Assembly (NCBI RefSeq): GCF_000210055.1
Contig: NC_021021.1
Coordinates: forward strand, 3,536,289 to 3,600,288
DNA from: Gordonibacter pamelaeae 7-10-1-b
GTDB lineage: Bacteria > Actinomycetota > Coriobacteriia > Coriobacteriales > Eggerthellaceae
Length of the DNA stretch: 64,000 nucleotides
Reading direction: 5' to 3'
The notes under the pieces are model-generated. The model saw only the letters and a list, made by a program, of their open reading frames with translations. It searched no databases and had not been told where the DNA came from. The translations under genes and the position numbers were made by a program. Positions 52,731 to 60,995 of the stretch are shown one piece after another. Positions within the stretch are counted from its first letter, which is position 1. The number at the start of each line of letters is the position of its first letter.

Positions 52731-52849
52731 ACGAGGGGGAGGCGAAGCAGGACGCGTTCAAATACATCGAGCTCTACTACAGCAGGCAGAGGATGCGCTC
52801 ATCGATCGGCTATAACGCCCCGTGCGACCTAGAGCGAGATGTTGCCTGA
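52731..52849 (+). pseudogene. IS3-family transposase C-terminal remnant
   Basis: A frame different from abiEii reads EAKQDAFKYIELYYSRQRMR, SSIGYNAPCDLE and a stop at 52849. This matches the conserved end of IS3 OrfB transposases (Y-I-E-x-x-Y-N-x-x-R-x-H-S-x-L-G-Y). Only about 38 codons remain. It marks an insertion followed by deletion that removed the end of abiEii. Confidence 0.7.
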
Positions 52850-52967
52850 AGAAGCTTATTTTTCCGTCCAAGAAACCTTGACCAGTCCAAAAACCTCCCA
52901 TTTCTCGTGTTCAAGAAATGGGAGGCAGTTCAAACGTGCACGGGACCCTTTCCTTTTAATGGCTGGT

Positions 52968-54107
52968 TTACGCTGCGGTCCGTTTTGGAAGGGTCGTGAG
53001 CATGGTGGTCCCGTTCTCGGAACTTGCTTCGACCTCAACCGTGCCGCCGTGCAGCGCTGCAATCTCCCAAACAAGCGCTAGCCCGAGTCCTGCGCCGCCG
53101 TATGCCCTGCTGCGGGATTTATCCAGGCGAAAGAACGGCTGGAAGATGCTCTCACGGTACTGCTTGGGTATTCCCGGGCCCTGATCTTCGACTCGCAGGA
53201 ACACGTGACTGTCGTTGTCGCAGATGGAGACGTTGACAGTGGAGCCGGGGCGGCTGTAACGGATGGCATTTTCGACCAGGTTAAACACCAGCCGATAGAG
53301 GAGCGTGTCGCTTCCGATTATCAGAGCGCCTCCACTGCAATTGAGGACGATGTCTTTATGCTCGGCAAGCGGAGCAAGGTCGGTGAGGACTTCTTCGGAC
53401 AGGGGGCCAAGCTCAATATCGTCCTCGCAGGGAACGCTGTGGAGCTCACTCATCTCAAGCAGCACCTTGGTCATTCGCGACATCCGCTCGGTTTGTTCTT
53501 GCAGCAGGCCGAGCAGCTCGGCTGTTTGGGGTTGCGATGTGGGATGCTCGGAGGCGAACAGTTCAATCTGCGCCTGCATAAGGGCGAGCGGGGTGCGCAG
53601 CTCGTGTGCGGCGTTGCCGGTAAACTGACGCTGTGCGGAGAACCCTTCGTCGAGCCGACCGATCATATCGTTGAATGAGGCGCTGCATCGTTGCAGTTCG
53701 GTGGGCACATCTTCGCTGAGGTTGATTTCGCTTAGGTTGTCAGGCTGCACGCGCTCTACTTGAGCGGCAAAAGCCCGTAGCGGCTTGAGCGCACGACCGC
53801 TCACAAAGTATGCCAGCACGCCACCAAGCAGCGTGACTCCAGCTGTGATGCACCAGGCGGTCGCGCCAAAAGACTCTTGTGCGTTATTCACGACGACCGT
53901 GACCTCGTCATCGAGGGCCACGTTCGTTGGGTCAAACGCCTGGGGCGTATCTTCGTCGGCTGTGCTAAGAGCCGAGATGCCACTGCCAATTGCGTCCATG
54001 TAGCGCATGCCCGTATAGCCGACCAGGCAGTTTGTCAGCATGCACGCCGCGCACGTCAGAAGTGCCGTCATGATCGTTATGCGCCATTGCAGCGAAAGCC
54101 TTTTCAT
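52968..54107 (-). CDS. sensor histidine kinase
   Basis: The 379-residue kinase has two membrane helices (about 11-33 and 85-107) around an extracytoplasmic loop of about 50 residues, a HAMP linker (RALKPLRAFAAQVERV), an H-box NAAHELRTPLAL (His about 164), an N-box NLVENAIRYS, and G-boxes DQGPGIP and GGAGLGLAL. It phosphorylates the response regulator encoded just upstream with an ATGA overlap. The loop gives no ligand clue. The divergent redox operon is the likely target. Confidence 0.9.
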   Translation of the reverse strand: MKRLSLQWRITIMTALLTCAACMLTNCLVGYTGMRYMDAIGSGISALSTADEDTPQAFDPTNVALDDEVTVVVNNAQESFGATAWCITAGVTLLGGVLAYFVSGRALKPLRAFAAQVERVQPDNLSEINLSEDVPTELQRCSASFNDMIGRLDEGFSAQRQFTGNAAHELRTPLALMQAQIELFASEHPTSQPQTAELLGLLQEQTERMSRMTKVLLEMSELHSVPCEDDIELGPLSEEVLTDLAPLAEHKDIVLNCSGGALIIGSDTLLYRLVFNLVENAIRYSRPGSTVNVSICDNDSHVFLRVEDQGPGIPKQYRESIFQPFFRLDKSRSRAYGGAGLGLALVWEIAALHGGTVEVEASSENGTTMLTTLPKRTAA

Positions 54108-54778
54108 TCGCTATCCTCCATGACGTAGCCCTCTCCAATCCGATTGCGAATCGGGTCGTATCCCAAAGCGCTGCGCAGCTTTTTCCTGAGCGACGAGATA
54201 TGAACACGGGTTGCGTTGCTAAAGCTGTTCACACTGCTATCCCAAACGTGCTCGATAAGCTCCTCTTGGCTTACCGGGCGCCCCTGGTTAAGCATCAGGT
54301 ATTCCAAGATTCCCGTTTCTTTGCGCGTGAGAGACAGCGCTTCGCCGCCTACGGAAGCGATGCGCGCCTTGGTGTCAAAGCTGAGCTTTCCGCAGGTTAA
54401 AACTATGTTGTCTTGTGCGAAGCGCCTGAGCGTGAGGCTGCGAATTCTCGCCGCGAGCTCGTCCAGATGAAACGGCTTGGTGAGGTAATCGTTGGCGCCG
54501 GCATCGAGTCCGGTGACTTTATCGAATACTTTGCCACGTGCGGACAGAATCAGCACTTTGGTCTCGCGGTCGGTTTTCCGAAGTGCCTTGAGCACGGTCA
54601 TGCCGTCGATACGGGGAAGGTTGAGGTCGAGTACCACGAGGTCAAAGACTTCAACGCCTAGTAGGTCGAGCGCCTCCTGCCCATCATGGCAGCAGTCGAC
54701 GCTGTATGCCAAGTTTCGCAAGCTGCGCGCGATTGCGTCACATAGAGCTCGTTCGTCCTCGACGATTAAAATACGCAT
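54104..54778 (-). CDS. OmpR-family response regulator
   Basis: The 224-residue regulator has a receiver domain with phospho-acceptor Asp in LVVLDLNLPRIDG (about residue 51) and KPFHLDELAARI, and an OmpR/PhoB winged-helix (LTRKETGILEYLMLNQGRPVS, THVHISSLRKKL-like ending GEGYVM). Start 54778 (MRILIVEDE) is chosen, with CAAGGAGA upstream. It is divergent from the CXXC/4Fe-4S/TlpA operon, 91 bp away, a probable regulon member. Confidence 0.9.
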   Translation of the reverse strand: MRILIVEDERALCDAIARSLRNLAYSVDCCHDGQEALDLLGVEVFDLVVLDLNLPRIDGMTVLKALRKTDRETKVLILSARGKVFDKVTGLDAGANDYLTKPFHLDELAARIRSLTLRRFAQDNIVLTCGKLSFDTKARIASVGGEALSLTRKETGILEYLMLNQGRPVSQEELIEHVWDSSVNSFSNATRVHISSLRKKLRSALGYDPIRNRIGEGYVMEDSE

Positions 54779-54868
54779 AACAATCTCCTTGCACATTTCA
54801 AATCGCGCTTAACACGGATTTTATGGTCGATATGGTTCAATGGTTGCGTAACGAAAGGAGTGGTCAGG

Positions 54869-55015
54869 TTGTTCAAGGCGGTAAAACCCATGGTACAGGT
54901 CGCTTTGTTGATCGTCGGAATTGCCATGGTGTGCTTTGGCGTTATGCGTGGCGAGGCGGATGCCGTGCTGGCCAAAGCAATTAGGCTGTGCTTGGAGTGT
55001 ATCGGAATTGGATAA
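54869..55015 (+). CDS. CD1871A-like CXXC miniprotein
   Basis: A 48-residue reading frame starts at TTG 54869 with AAAGGAG 8 nt upstream. It encodes a single membrane helix (about 9-25, VQVALLIVGIAMVCFGVM) and the C-terminal CLECIGIG, matching the small CXXC-type proteins found next to NapH-like genes in Clostridia and Actinobacteria. It overlaps the next gene by 8 nt. Likely role: membrane thiol carrier or partner of the downstream ferredoxin and TlpA proteins; this is inferred from context. Confidence 0.75.
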   Translation: MFKAVKPMVQVALLIVGIAMVCFGVMRGEADAVLAKAIRLCLECIGIG

Positions 55016-55910
55016 AAGAGAAAACACTGCGTCGCATATTTTGGCCCGATTTCGCGGATTCATTCAGGCGGTAGCAACGCTCATTACGAATATCCATCTG
55101 CCAAACTTCGCCAAAGGCGGCATCTACCAAGGCGCGGAAAAAACGGTTTGCGTGCCGGGGCTTAATTGCTATTCGTGCCCTGCGGCTGCGGGCGCATGTC
55201 CTATCGGTGCATTTCAGTCGGTGGTGGGCTCGTCCAAGTTCAGCTTTTCCTATTACGTCACGGGCACGCTCATCTTGCTCGGCGTGTTGCTGGGGCGCTT
55301 TGTGTGTGGGTTCCTGTGTCCGTTTGGATGGCTGCAGGAGCTGCTCCACAAGATTCCTTGCAAAAAGCTCTCAACGAAAAGGCTCAAACCTCTCACGTAT
55401 ATCAAATACGGCGTGCTGCTGCTTGCCGTGGTATTGCTGCCCGTGCTGGTGGTCAACGATGTGGGGATGGGCGACCCGTTCTTTTGCAAGTACATCTGTC
55501 CGCAGGGTGTGCTCGAGGGCGCCATTCCGCTGGCGGCTGTCAATACTGGAATCCGATCTGCGCTGGGGCAGCTCTTTACCTGGAAACTTTTCGTTCTCAT
55601 TGCCGTGGTGGTGCTGAGCGTTTTGTTCTATCGCCCCTTCTGCAAATGGATTTGCCCGCTCGGCGCATTCTATGCGCTCATGAATAAGGTGTCCTTACTG
55701 GGGATTCGGGTCGATGCATGCAAATGCGTCTCGTGCGGCACGTGTTCAAAGGTTTGCCAGATGGACGTCGATGTGGTCCGCGCACCCAATCATGCCGAAT
55801 GTATCCGGTGCGGAAAGTGCATCGGGGCCTGTCCCGTCGATGCCATCAGCTATCGCTATGGCCTGGATGTGTCGGAAGAAAAGCTCCCTCTGACCGCCGA
55901 TAAAAAGTAA
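55008..55910 (+). CDS. NapH-like polytopic 4Fe-4S protein
   Basis: The 300-residue protein has about four membrane helices (for example YYVTGTLILLGVLLGRFVCG) and the NapH-type motifs GRFVCGFLCPFGWLQ and FCKWICPLGAFYAL, an early CYSCPAAAGACPIGAF, and a C-terminal ferredoxin pair CVSCGTCSKVCQMDV and CIRCGKCIGACPVDA. It likely passes electrons across or into the membrane. Start TTG 55008 overlaps the CXXC gene. It precedes the TlpA-type lipoprotein by 23 nt. Confidence 0.85.
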   Translation: MDKRENTASHILARFRGFIQAVATLITNIHLPNFAKGGIYQGAEKTVCVPGLNCYSCPAAAGACPIGAFQSVVGSSKFSFSYYVTGTLILLGVLLGRFVCGFLCPFGWLQELLHKIPCKKLSTKRLKPLTYIKYGVLLLAVVLLPVLVVNDVGMGDPFFCKYICPQGVLEGAIPLAAVNTGIRSALGQLFTWKLFVLIAVVVLSVLFYRPFCKWICPLGAFYALMNKVSLLGIRVDACKCVSCGTCSKVCQMDVDVVRAPNHAECIRCGKCIGACPVDAISYRYGLDVSEEKLPLTADKK

Positions 55911-55933
55911 GCAAGTTTCGACAAAACGGAGGA

Positions 55934-56911
55934 ATGACCATGAAACTATCTAAGATTGCGGCCCTGTTTATGGTGCCGGTGCTGGCCCTGTGTCTTGTGG
56001 CGTGTTCGGCGCCCGGTGGCAACGCGAGCGAATCTACGGGCTCCGATCCTAAGATCGCGGAGCTCATTGCGCAAGAGCCGGCCAACGCCGACGAGGCCGC
56101 CGAGCTCTATGCGAAGCTCATGCAGAAGCAGAACGATATCCTCTCGAGCGATAATGCGCTGTGGGAAAAGGTGTTTCTTGCCGCCAATAAAGATACGCCG
56201 ATGATCGAGGACGGCAGCAATTATGGCGATTTCCTGCTCAAGACCATCGACGGCGCCAAGGATGAGTTTGCAGCGGATGAGTTGAAGACGCTCAAGGCCG
56301 GTGCGCAGCAGATCAAGGAGATCGAGGACAAGCTCGAGAGCCTGGAAAAGGAGTTTCCTGGCTGTGGAAGCACGCCGAGCGCAGGCGAGAGCGTCGACGC
56401 TTCGGCCGCTGGCATGACGGCTGGCGCCGATGCTTCGAGCGAGGCGACGAAGTTCCCCAGCTTTACGGGCAAGGACTTGGACGGCAACGACGTGAGCAGC
56501 GACGAGCTGTTCTCTAAGAACAAGGTCACCGTCATGAACTTTTGGTTTACTACTTGCAAGCCGTGCGTGGGCGAGCTGGGCGATCTTGAGAACCTGAATA
56601 AGGAGCTTGCCGAGAAGGGTGGCCAGGTCGTGGGTGTCAATTCCTTTACGCTCGATGGCAACAAGGACGAGATTGCAGATGCCAAGGACGTGCTGAGCAA
56701 GAAGGGCGTGACATATAAGAACATCTGGTTCAAGTCGGATAGCGAGGCCGGCAAGTTTACGTCAAATCTGTTCTCGTTCCCGACAACCTACGTTATCGAC
56801 CAGAACGGCAACATCGTAGGGGAGCCCATCATGGGCGCCATCAGCTCCGCCGAGCAGCGCGCGGCGCTTGACAAGCTTATCGACCAGGCGATTGCGAAGA
56901 GCGAACAGTAA
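55934..56911 (+). CDS. TlpA-type thioredoxin-like lipoprotein
   Basis: The 325-residue protein has a lipoprotein signal ending LCLVACSA (Cys about 24), a helical region (about 40-150) and a C-terminal redoxin domain with the active site FWFTTCKPCVGEL (CxxC about 204-207) and the cis-Pro segment SFPTTYVID (about 280). It is predicted to reduce or oxidise exported thiols using electrons delivered by the preceding membrane proteins. Spacing and strand place it in the same operon, and a terminator follows at 56936. Confidence 0.88.
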   Translation: MTMKLSKIAALFMVPVLALCLVACSAPGGNASESTGSDPKIAELIAQEPANADEAAELYAKLMQKQNDILSSDNALWEKVFLAANKDTPMIEDGSNYGDFLLKTIDGAKDEFAADELKTLKAGAQQIKEIEDKLESLEKEFPGCGSTPSAGESVDASAAGMTAGADASSEATKFPSFTGKDLDGNDVSSDELFSKNKVTVMNFWFTTCKPCVGELGDLENLNKELAEKGGQVVGVNSFTLDGNKDEIADAKDVLSKKGVTYKNIWFKSDSEAGKFTSNLFSFPTTYVIDQNGNIVGEPIMGAISSAEQRAALDKLIDQAIAKSEQ

Positions 56912-56935
56912 ACAAGCTGAACTATGTATATTGAG

Positions 56936-56968
56936 GAGGTCTCGGGAATCCCGGGGCCTCTTTGTTTT
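56936..56968 (+). terminator. terminator of the redox operon
   Basis: GAGG-T-CTCGGG (56936-56946) pairs with CCCGGGGCCTC (56950-56960), with a mismatch, followed by TTTGTTTT. It lies 25 nt after the TlpA-type gene and fits an intrinsic terminator. Confidence 0.75.
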
Positions 56969-57059
56969 CGATTCTTCGAGATGCGAATCCGCTCCTGCCA
57001 TGAAGGGTTTCAGAGCGGGAGCGGATTACCAATGTTGGCAAGACGCGCGTGAGCGGTTG

Positions 57060-57624
57060 TTAGCGGTCAATCACAAAATCGTCCATTTCGACGAGCTTGC
57101 GGGCCTTCTCTTGGCCTTCGATCGCCTCGCGGAGGCGCTTGGTGTAATACGTCATGCCGTTGGCGATGTCGATGCGCAGGCCAATCTCGGTGCGCTGATA
57201 GAGCGTCAGCGCGTAGGGGATTACGGTCGATGCCGCAGGAGGGGGCATCGGGGTCAATGAGCATAGCGGCTATGCGAATGGCGGGCTGGGCAAACTCAAC
57301 ATCGTCGCGGGCAAGCTCAAGACTGCGTTCGTACAGACGGTATGCTTTTGACTTGTCTTGCGGCACAGCGCGACCGCGGCCGAACATGTCGCCGAGTTTG
57401 TATACCGCTTCGCTGGAGGGCGCAAGCGCTGCGGCGAGCGAATACCACTGATAGGCCTTGGTGTGGTCGGGCTTGCCGGTCCTTCCGTACTCGTAGATAT
57501 AACCGAGGTTGATGATGCTCTGGAAACAACCTGCGTCAGCTGCCATTTCGTAGAGTTCCGCGGCTTTGGCGTAGTCCTGTTCAACAAGGTCTCCCATATA
57601 GTAGAGGGCACCTAAATCGTTCAT
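57060..57624 (-). pseudogene. Sel1-repeat protein with a frameshift
   Basis: From 57624 the frame encodes Sel1/TPR-like repeats (ALYYMGDLVEQDYAKAAELY, NLGYIYEYGRTGKPDHTKAY, KLGDMFGRGRAVPQDKSKAY). Near 57241-57245 (a G5 run on plus) the sensible reading shifts to the frame ending at 57060 (PYALTLYQRTEIGLRIDI, YYTKRLREAIEG). Adding one base would give about 188 residues. Such proteins usually mediate protein contacts. Sequence error is possible. Confidence 0.7.
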
Positions 57625-57641
57625 GCAGGCTCCGCTGCCGG

Positions 57642-57950
57642 ATGAAATTCCCAGTCTGTAGCCCAGTCCATGCTGGAGCTCAAAGGTATTTGCGCGAAGA
57701 CCAGCTGCTACCGATGCTGCATTCGAGGGATAAAGAGCCGACGCCAGCAGGCTTGATGCTCGACGCGGAGGAGCTCACGTCGGCCTACATCCTGCCTAGA
57801 AAGGACGGCGAGAGACTCTATTTGGACTTGTTCGCCAAAGGGGAATACCGCCCCGAGCTCCTCTTCGGTGAGTGCGCCATCGCCCAAGCCGCTGTCGCGA
57901 GCCCGGAAGCGCAATGGAAGCTTGCTAACTTGAAGAAGATGAAGCGATAG
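57642..57950 (+). CDS. fragment resembling a nucleotidyltransferase-toxin C terminus
   Basis: The 102-codon frame has a C-terminal part (LMLDAEELTSAYILPRKDGE, EYRPELLFGE, SPEAQWKLANLKKMKR) that resembles the last ~80 residues of AbiEii-like or related nucleotidyltransferase proteins. There is no upstream catalytic part and no clear ribosome site, so it is probably a remnant. Family assignment is weak. Confidence 0.4.
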   Translation: MKFPVCSPVHAGAQRYLREDQLLPMLHSRDKEPTPAGLMLDAEELTSAYILPRKDGERLYLDLFAKGEYRPELLFGECAIAQAAVASPEAQWKLANLKKMKR

Positions 57951-58176
57951 CGATATGTGCGGGTTGGTCTCCGAATCACTCTGTTTTAAGCCATCCGCTA
58001 CGAATCCTGGCGGAAACCCGGGAATGATTAAAGGAGCGACCTGCGATTTCGCGAATCAGTTGAGTCATTCCCGAAATCGCGAATCAAGGGGCTGATTCGC
58101 CTAAATTGCGCACGAATCAGCCCTTAGGCGGTATGACGCGGCACGGATCGGCAGCACCCGTACTGGATTAGTCACT
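57951..58176. other. non-coding boundary before element 2
   Basis: No gene was found. Direct repeats of ATCGCGAATCA/TTCGCGAATCA occur at about 58046-58085. A long hairpin AAGGGGCTGATTCG (58086-58099) / CGAATCAGCCCTT (58113-58125) lacks a T tract. The interval ends at the word GAGTGGGAGTAA (58177), shared with element 1. Confidence 0.45.
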
Positions 58177-58188
58177 GAGTGGGAGTAA
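58177..58188. other. candidate attachment core of element 2
   Basis: GAGTGGGAGTAA occurs here and at 17117-17128, at the left ends of the two related integrase modules. In both places a good plus-strand terminator follows within 130 bp. It is consistent with an integrase core site shared by both elements; the right-hand partner is not in the window. Confidence 0.45.
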
Positions 58189-58223
58189 AAGCTGATACAG
58201 TATCGTATCAATATGTGACCTAC

Positions 58224-58261
58224 AACACCCCTTGAGAATAACCTGCTCAAGGGGTGTTTTT
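58224..58261 (+). terminator. intrinsic terminator at the element 2 left end
   Basis: AACACCCCTTGAG (58224-58236) pairs with CTCAAGGGGTGTT (58246-58258), followed by TTTTT. It is a strong factor-independent terminator, although no plus-strand gene ends immediately upstream. It may insulate element 2 from chromosomal transcription. Confidence 0.8.
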
Positions 58262-58566
58262 GCATTCTGACACGAAGTGAGTCATACGAAAATGTAAAAG
58301 CATGACCCACGTAAACTTAGTTATTTCGAAGTCATCTTGCAGGTGGCTAACAAGTTGAAACACCCGATTCCACCTGCAATTTTTGTCAAATCTGGCAAAC
58401 ACAGCAAAGAATATCAATTGATACGAATACGTATCATTGCCTGCAAATGCGCCATTGCCTGAATAGCTGCAACCCGATAGCCATCTACAACCTTGAAACT
58501 GATACGATTACGTATCAGTTATTACGGGCATTTATTTTGCGGTTTGGGTCACGAACGGGTCACGGC

Positions 58567-58592
58567 ATAAAAACAGCCTCTGACGAGGCCAT
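58567..58592 (-). terminator. terminator of the element 2 repressor gene
   Basis: GCCTC and GAGGC (58576-58589) form a short stem. Read on minus it is followed by TGTTTTTATG and lies 25 nt after the repressor stop codon at 58614. It is a plausible intrinsic terminator with a short 5-6 bp stem. Confidence 0.55.
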
Positions 58593-58613
58593 TTTCGGTT
58601 CTATTTAGGGAGT

Positions 58614-59045
58614 CTAGGCCTTGAAGGAGTCCTTCCAGGCAACATACTCGTCCCTCGTTAGCTCATTATCCTTCAGATCCCTGTTGTTCCTATACCACTG
58701 GCGAAGCGCCCTCGCCAGTGCTTCCTGGTCCTCGCTGCCCAAGTCTTCCGGAAGAGTCAAGACGACAGTGTCACCAACCTTGATCGGCTCTAGGCAAAAC
58801 GCCTCCTCCAGCTCGAACAGCATGTGTATCGCATCGTTCGCGTCGTTTCCCCAATCGGACTTGAGGGATGAAGGGTTCACCCCAAGGCGGCGGGCGATCT
58901 CGGTAATCATAGGCTCCTTCGGCGTTCGCTCTCCGTACTCGTACTTGCGCAATGACACAGTTGAGATGCCGAGCATCTCGGCGAACTGCTCGGCGGTGTA
59001 GCCGCGCTCCTTCCTGATGCGATGGATCTTCTCCCCGATCTTCAT
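58614..59045 (-). CDS. XRE-family repressor of element 2
   Basis: The 143-residue protein has an N-terminal helix-turn-helix (GEKIHRIRKERGYTAEQFAEM, TVSLRKYEYGERTP) and a C-terminal region ending LTRDEYVAWKDSFKA, homologous to the element 1 repressor. The start is preceded by GGAGGGCGG. Two TGATAC-N6-GTATCA dyads lie in its promoter region and three beyond its 3' end. It probably keeps xis/int silent. Confidence 0.82.
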   Translation of the reverse strand: MKIGEKIHRIRKERGYTAEQFAEMLGISTVSLRKYEYGERTPKEPMITEIARRLGVNPSSLKSDWGNDANDAIHMLFELEEAFCLEPIKVGDTVVLTLPEDLGSEDQEALARALRQWYRNNRDLKDNELTRDEYVAWKDSFKA

Positions 59046-59178
59046 CCGCCCTCCTGACTTGTAATACCAAATATGGTTTTCGGCGATTCCCGACGTGATA
59101 TTTCATTGATACATAAGTGTATCAGTTATCGTGTCTGTAGTACTGATACGTTCTTGTATCAATTGAAAGGACACACTG

Positions 59179-59403
59179 ATGGACGGAAGACTCATCACGG
59201 CTAAAGAAGTGGCCGAAGACCTGGAATGCAGCATGCAGCACGCCTACAAGATCGTCAGGATGCTGAACGATGAGCTGAGCGAGATGGGATGCATCACGAT
59301 GCGCGGGAAGACCAACCGCAGCTATTACGAAGAGAGGCTCTTTGGCAGAATCGACGAAATCGACCTGAGCGAGCTTGAGACGAGGGCCGGCCACGAGCGT
59401 TAG
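59179..59403 (+). CDS. excisionase-like HTH protein (element 2)
   Basis: The 74-residue protein begins MDGRLITAKEVAEDLECSMQ, then HAYKIVRMLNDELSEMGC, an excisionase-type helix-turn-helix. It is equivalent in position and size to 18300-18503, with low identity. AAAGGA lies 8 nt before the start. It overlaps the integrase start by 29 nt, suggesting tight coupling. Confidence 0.7.
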   Translation: MDGRLITAKEVAEDLECSMQHAYKIVRMLNDELSEMGCITMRGKTNRSYYEERLFGRIDEIDLSELETRAGHER

Positions 59404-60487
59404 AAAAGACGCGAAGAGGGGCACTTGGCTCGTCAAGCTCCACTACACGAACCGAGATGGCGAAGCGATCGACTCAACGAAACGCGGCTTCAAGACCAAG
59501 ACCAAAGCCCTGGCATGGGAAAGGGACTTCCTGGCTAACGAGGCAAGGTCCACGAGCATGACATTCGAGCAGTTTGTCAAGGTCTATGCGGAGGACGTGC
59601 GTCCGAGGCTGAGGGAAACCACATGGCGCAGCAAGGAGTACATGATCAACGAGAAGCTCATCCCGTTCTTCGGCAAGATGAGGGTCGTCGATATCACATC
59701 AAAAGAGGTCATGGACTGGCAGAACGGTCTCCTGAGGGCCAAGGACGAGAACGGCAAGAAGTTCTCGGAGACGTACATCAGGACCGTCGAGAACCAGCTC
59801 TCCGCCATCCTCAATCACGCCGTAAGGCATTACGGACTCCCTTCGAACCCGCTCCAGAAAGCTGGGAGGGTCGGTGAAAAGCAGGGGAAGGAGATGAAGT
59901 TCTGGACGACGGAGGAGTACCTGAAGTTCTCCGAGCAGGTCATCGACCGCCCCGAGATGTTCTACGCATACGAGATTCTCTATTGGTGCGGATTGAGGGA
60001 GGGCGAGCTTCTCGCGCTGACCGCCAAGGACATCGACATCGAGAACAGGACCATCACCGTTTCGAAGTCCTACGCCCGCCTCAACGGAAAGGACATCATC
60101 GGCCCTCCAAAGACCAAGAAATCAGAGAGGATGATTGCCCTGCCGCGCTTCCTCGCCCAAGAGCTCCAGGAGTACATGGAGATGGAGTACGACATCAAAG
60201 AAGACGATCGTCTCTTCCCCTTCACGAAGTACGCGCTCAACAACACGCTGAAGACCGCCGCAAGGCTCGCCGGGGTCAAAGAGATCCGCGTCCACGACTT
60301 GAGGCACAGCCATGTGTCCCTCCTAATCAACCTCGGCTTCACTGCGGTCGCCATCGCCGACAGAATGGGCCACGAGAGTGTGCATATCACCTATCGCTAT
60401 GCACATCTATTCCCGAACCAGCAGAGGAACATGGCTGACGTCCTCGATGCGCTGATGAACGCGAGGGGCGAGAATAATGAGCGTTAA
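59375..60487 (+). CDS. int: tyrosine site-specific integrase (element 2)
   Basis: The 370-residue protein has the same domain plan as the element 1 integrase: an arm-binding N terminus (GTWLVKLHYTNRDGEAIDS), a core-binding domain and a catalytic domain with Arg in CGLREGE (about 206), HDLRHSH (about 307) and the His/Tyr pair in GHESVHITYRYAHLF (about 330-340). All catalytic residues are present. The start codon is TTG 59375, inside xis; no later start is available before the conserved region. It overlaps the next gene by 11 nt. Confidence 0.9.
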   Translation: MRRGPATSVRKDAKRGTWLVKLHYTNRDGEAIDSTKRGFKTKTKALAWERDFLANEARSTSMTFEQFVKVYAEDVRPRLRETTWRSKEYMINEKLIPFFGKMRVVDITSKEVMDWQNGLLRAKDENGKKFSETYIRTVENQLSAILNHAVRHYGLPSNPLQKAGRVGEKQGKEMKFWTTEEYLKFSEQVIDRPEMFYAYEILYWCGLREGELLALTAKDIDIENRTITVSKSYARLNGKDIIGPPKTKKSERMIALPRFLAQELQEYMEMEYDIKEDDRLFPFTKYALNNTLKTAARLAGVKEIRVHDLRHSHVSLLINLGFTAVAIADRMGHESVHITYRYAHLFPNQQRNMADVLDALMNARGENNER

Positions 60488-60995
60488 GAGTCTGGACAGA
60501 GAAGGCCGGTGGAGAGACACCACAGTTGGCTTCCGCGTCTCGGAAGAAGAGAACGAGAGGATAAACCAGCTCGCCGCGCTCAGCGGAATGACCAAGCAGG
60601 CCTTCATAATCTCCCGGCTGGAGGGCAGCGAGATCACCGTCCTCGCCACCGCGAGGGTTCAGAAAGCCATGGCCATCCAGGCAAGAAGAGTCGCAGACGA
60701 GCTGTCGAGAATCTCTGCGGGTGCTTGTGCCAATGCGAGGCTCCTGGACGTTTCGGAGGCCATCCTCGACGTCCTAACGCAGATGAACGAACAGGGCATG
60801 GCCATCGACAATCACCCCGAAGGATCGACGCTTGAGGAAATGGAGCTGTCAGACCTCAGCGAGACCATGGCCCCGGATATGAGGCAGATCCCGCTGGTTC
60901 CCGAAAAAGTGGAGCCCATAGCCGACGCAGACAAGCGGAAGCCGGGGACGCGCAGGGAAAGCACGAAGGGACTGTTCAAAAAGGACTTGAAATGA
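60477..60995 (+). CDS. mobilisation-type RHH protein (element 2)
   Basis: The 172-residue protein has an N-terminal ribbon-helix-helix pattern (TTVGFRVSEEENERINQLAA, GMTKQAFIISRLEG) like the gene at 19581. The helical middle and charged tail resemble relaxosome accessory proteins. ATG 60477 lies inside the integrase end. It overlaps the rep-like gene by 4 nt. No relaxase was found in the visible part of the element. Confidence 0.65.
   Translation: MSVKSLDREGRWRDTTVGFRVSEEENERINQLAALSGMTKQAFIISRLEGSEITVLATARVQKAMAIQARRVADELSRISAGACANARLLDVSEAILDVLTQMNEQGMAIDNHPEGSTLEEMELSDLSETMAPDMRQIPLVPEKVEPIADADKRKPGTRRESTKGLFKKDLK

Larger units (their letters stand above)
58193..59161. promoter_or_regulatory. 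five TGATAC-N6-GTATCA operators of element 2
   Basis: Perfect 18-bp dyads lie at 58193-58210, 58419-58436, 58500-58517, 59107-59124 and 59144-59161. The last two fill the divergent xre/xis intergenic region; the first three lie beyond the end of the repressor gene toward the putative attachment site. They are likely operators of the XRE repressor. The distal copies may couple repression to recombination, or act as excisionase sites. The intervals 58189-58613 and 59046-59178 otherwise hold no gene. Confidence 0.75.
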
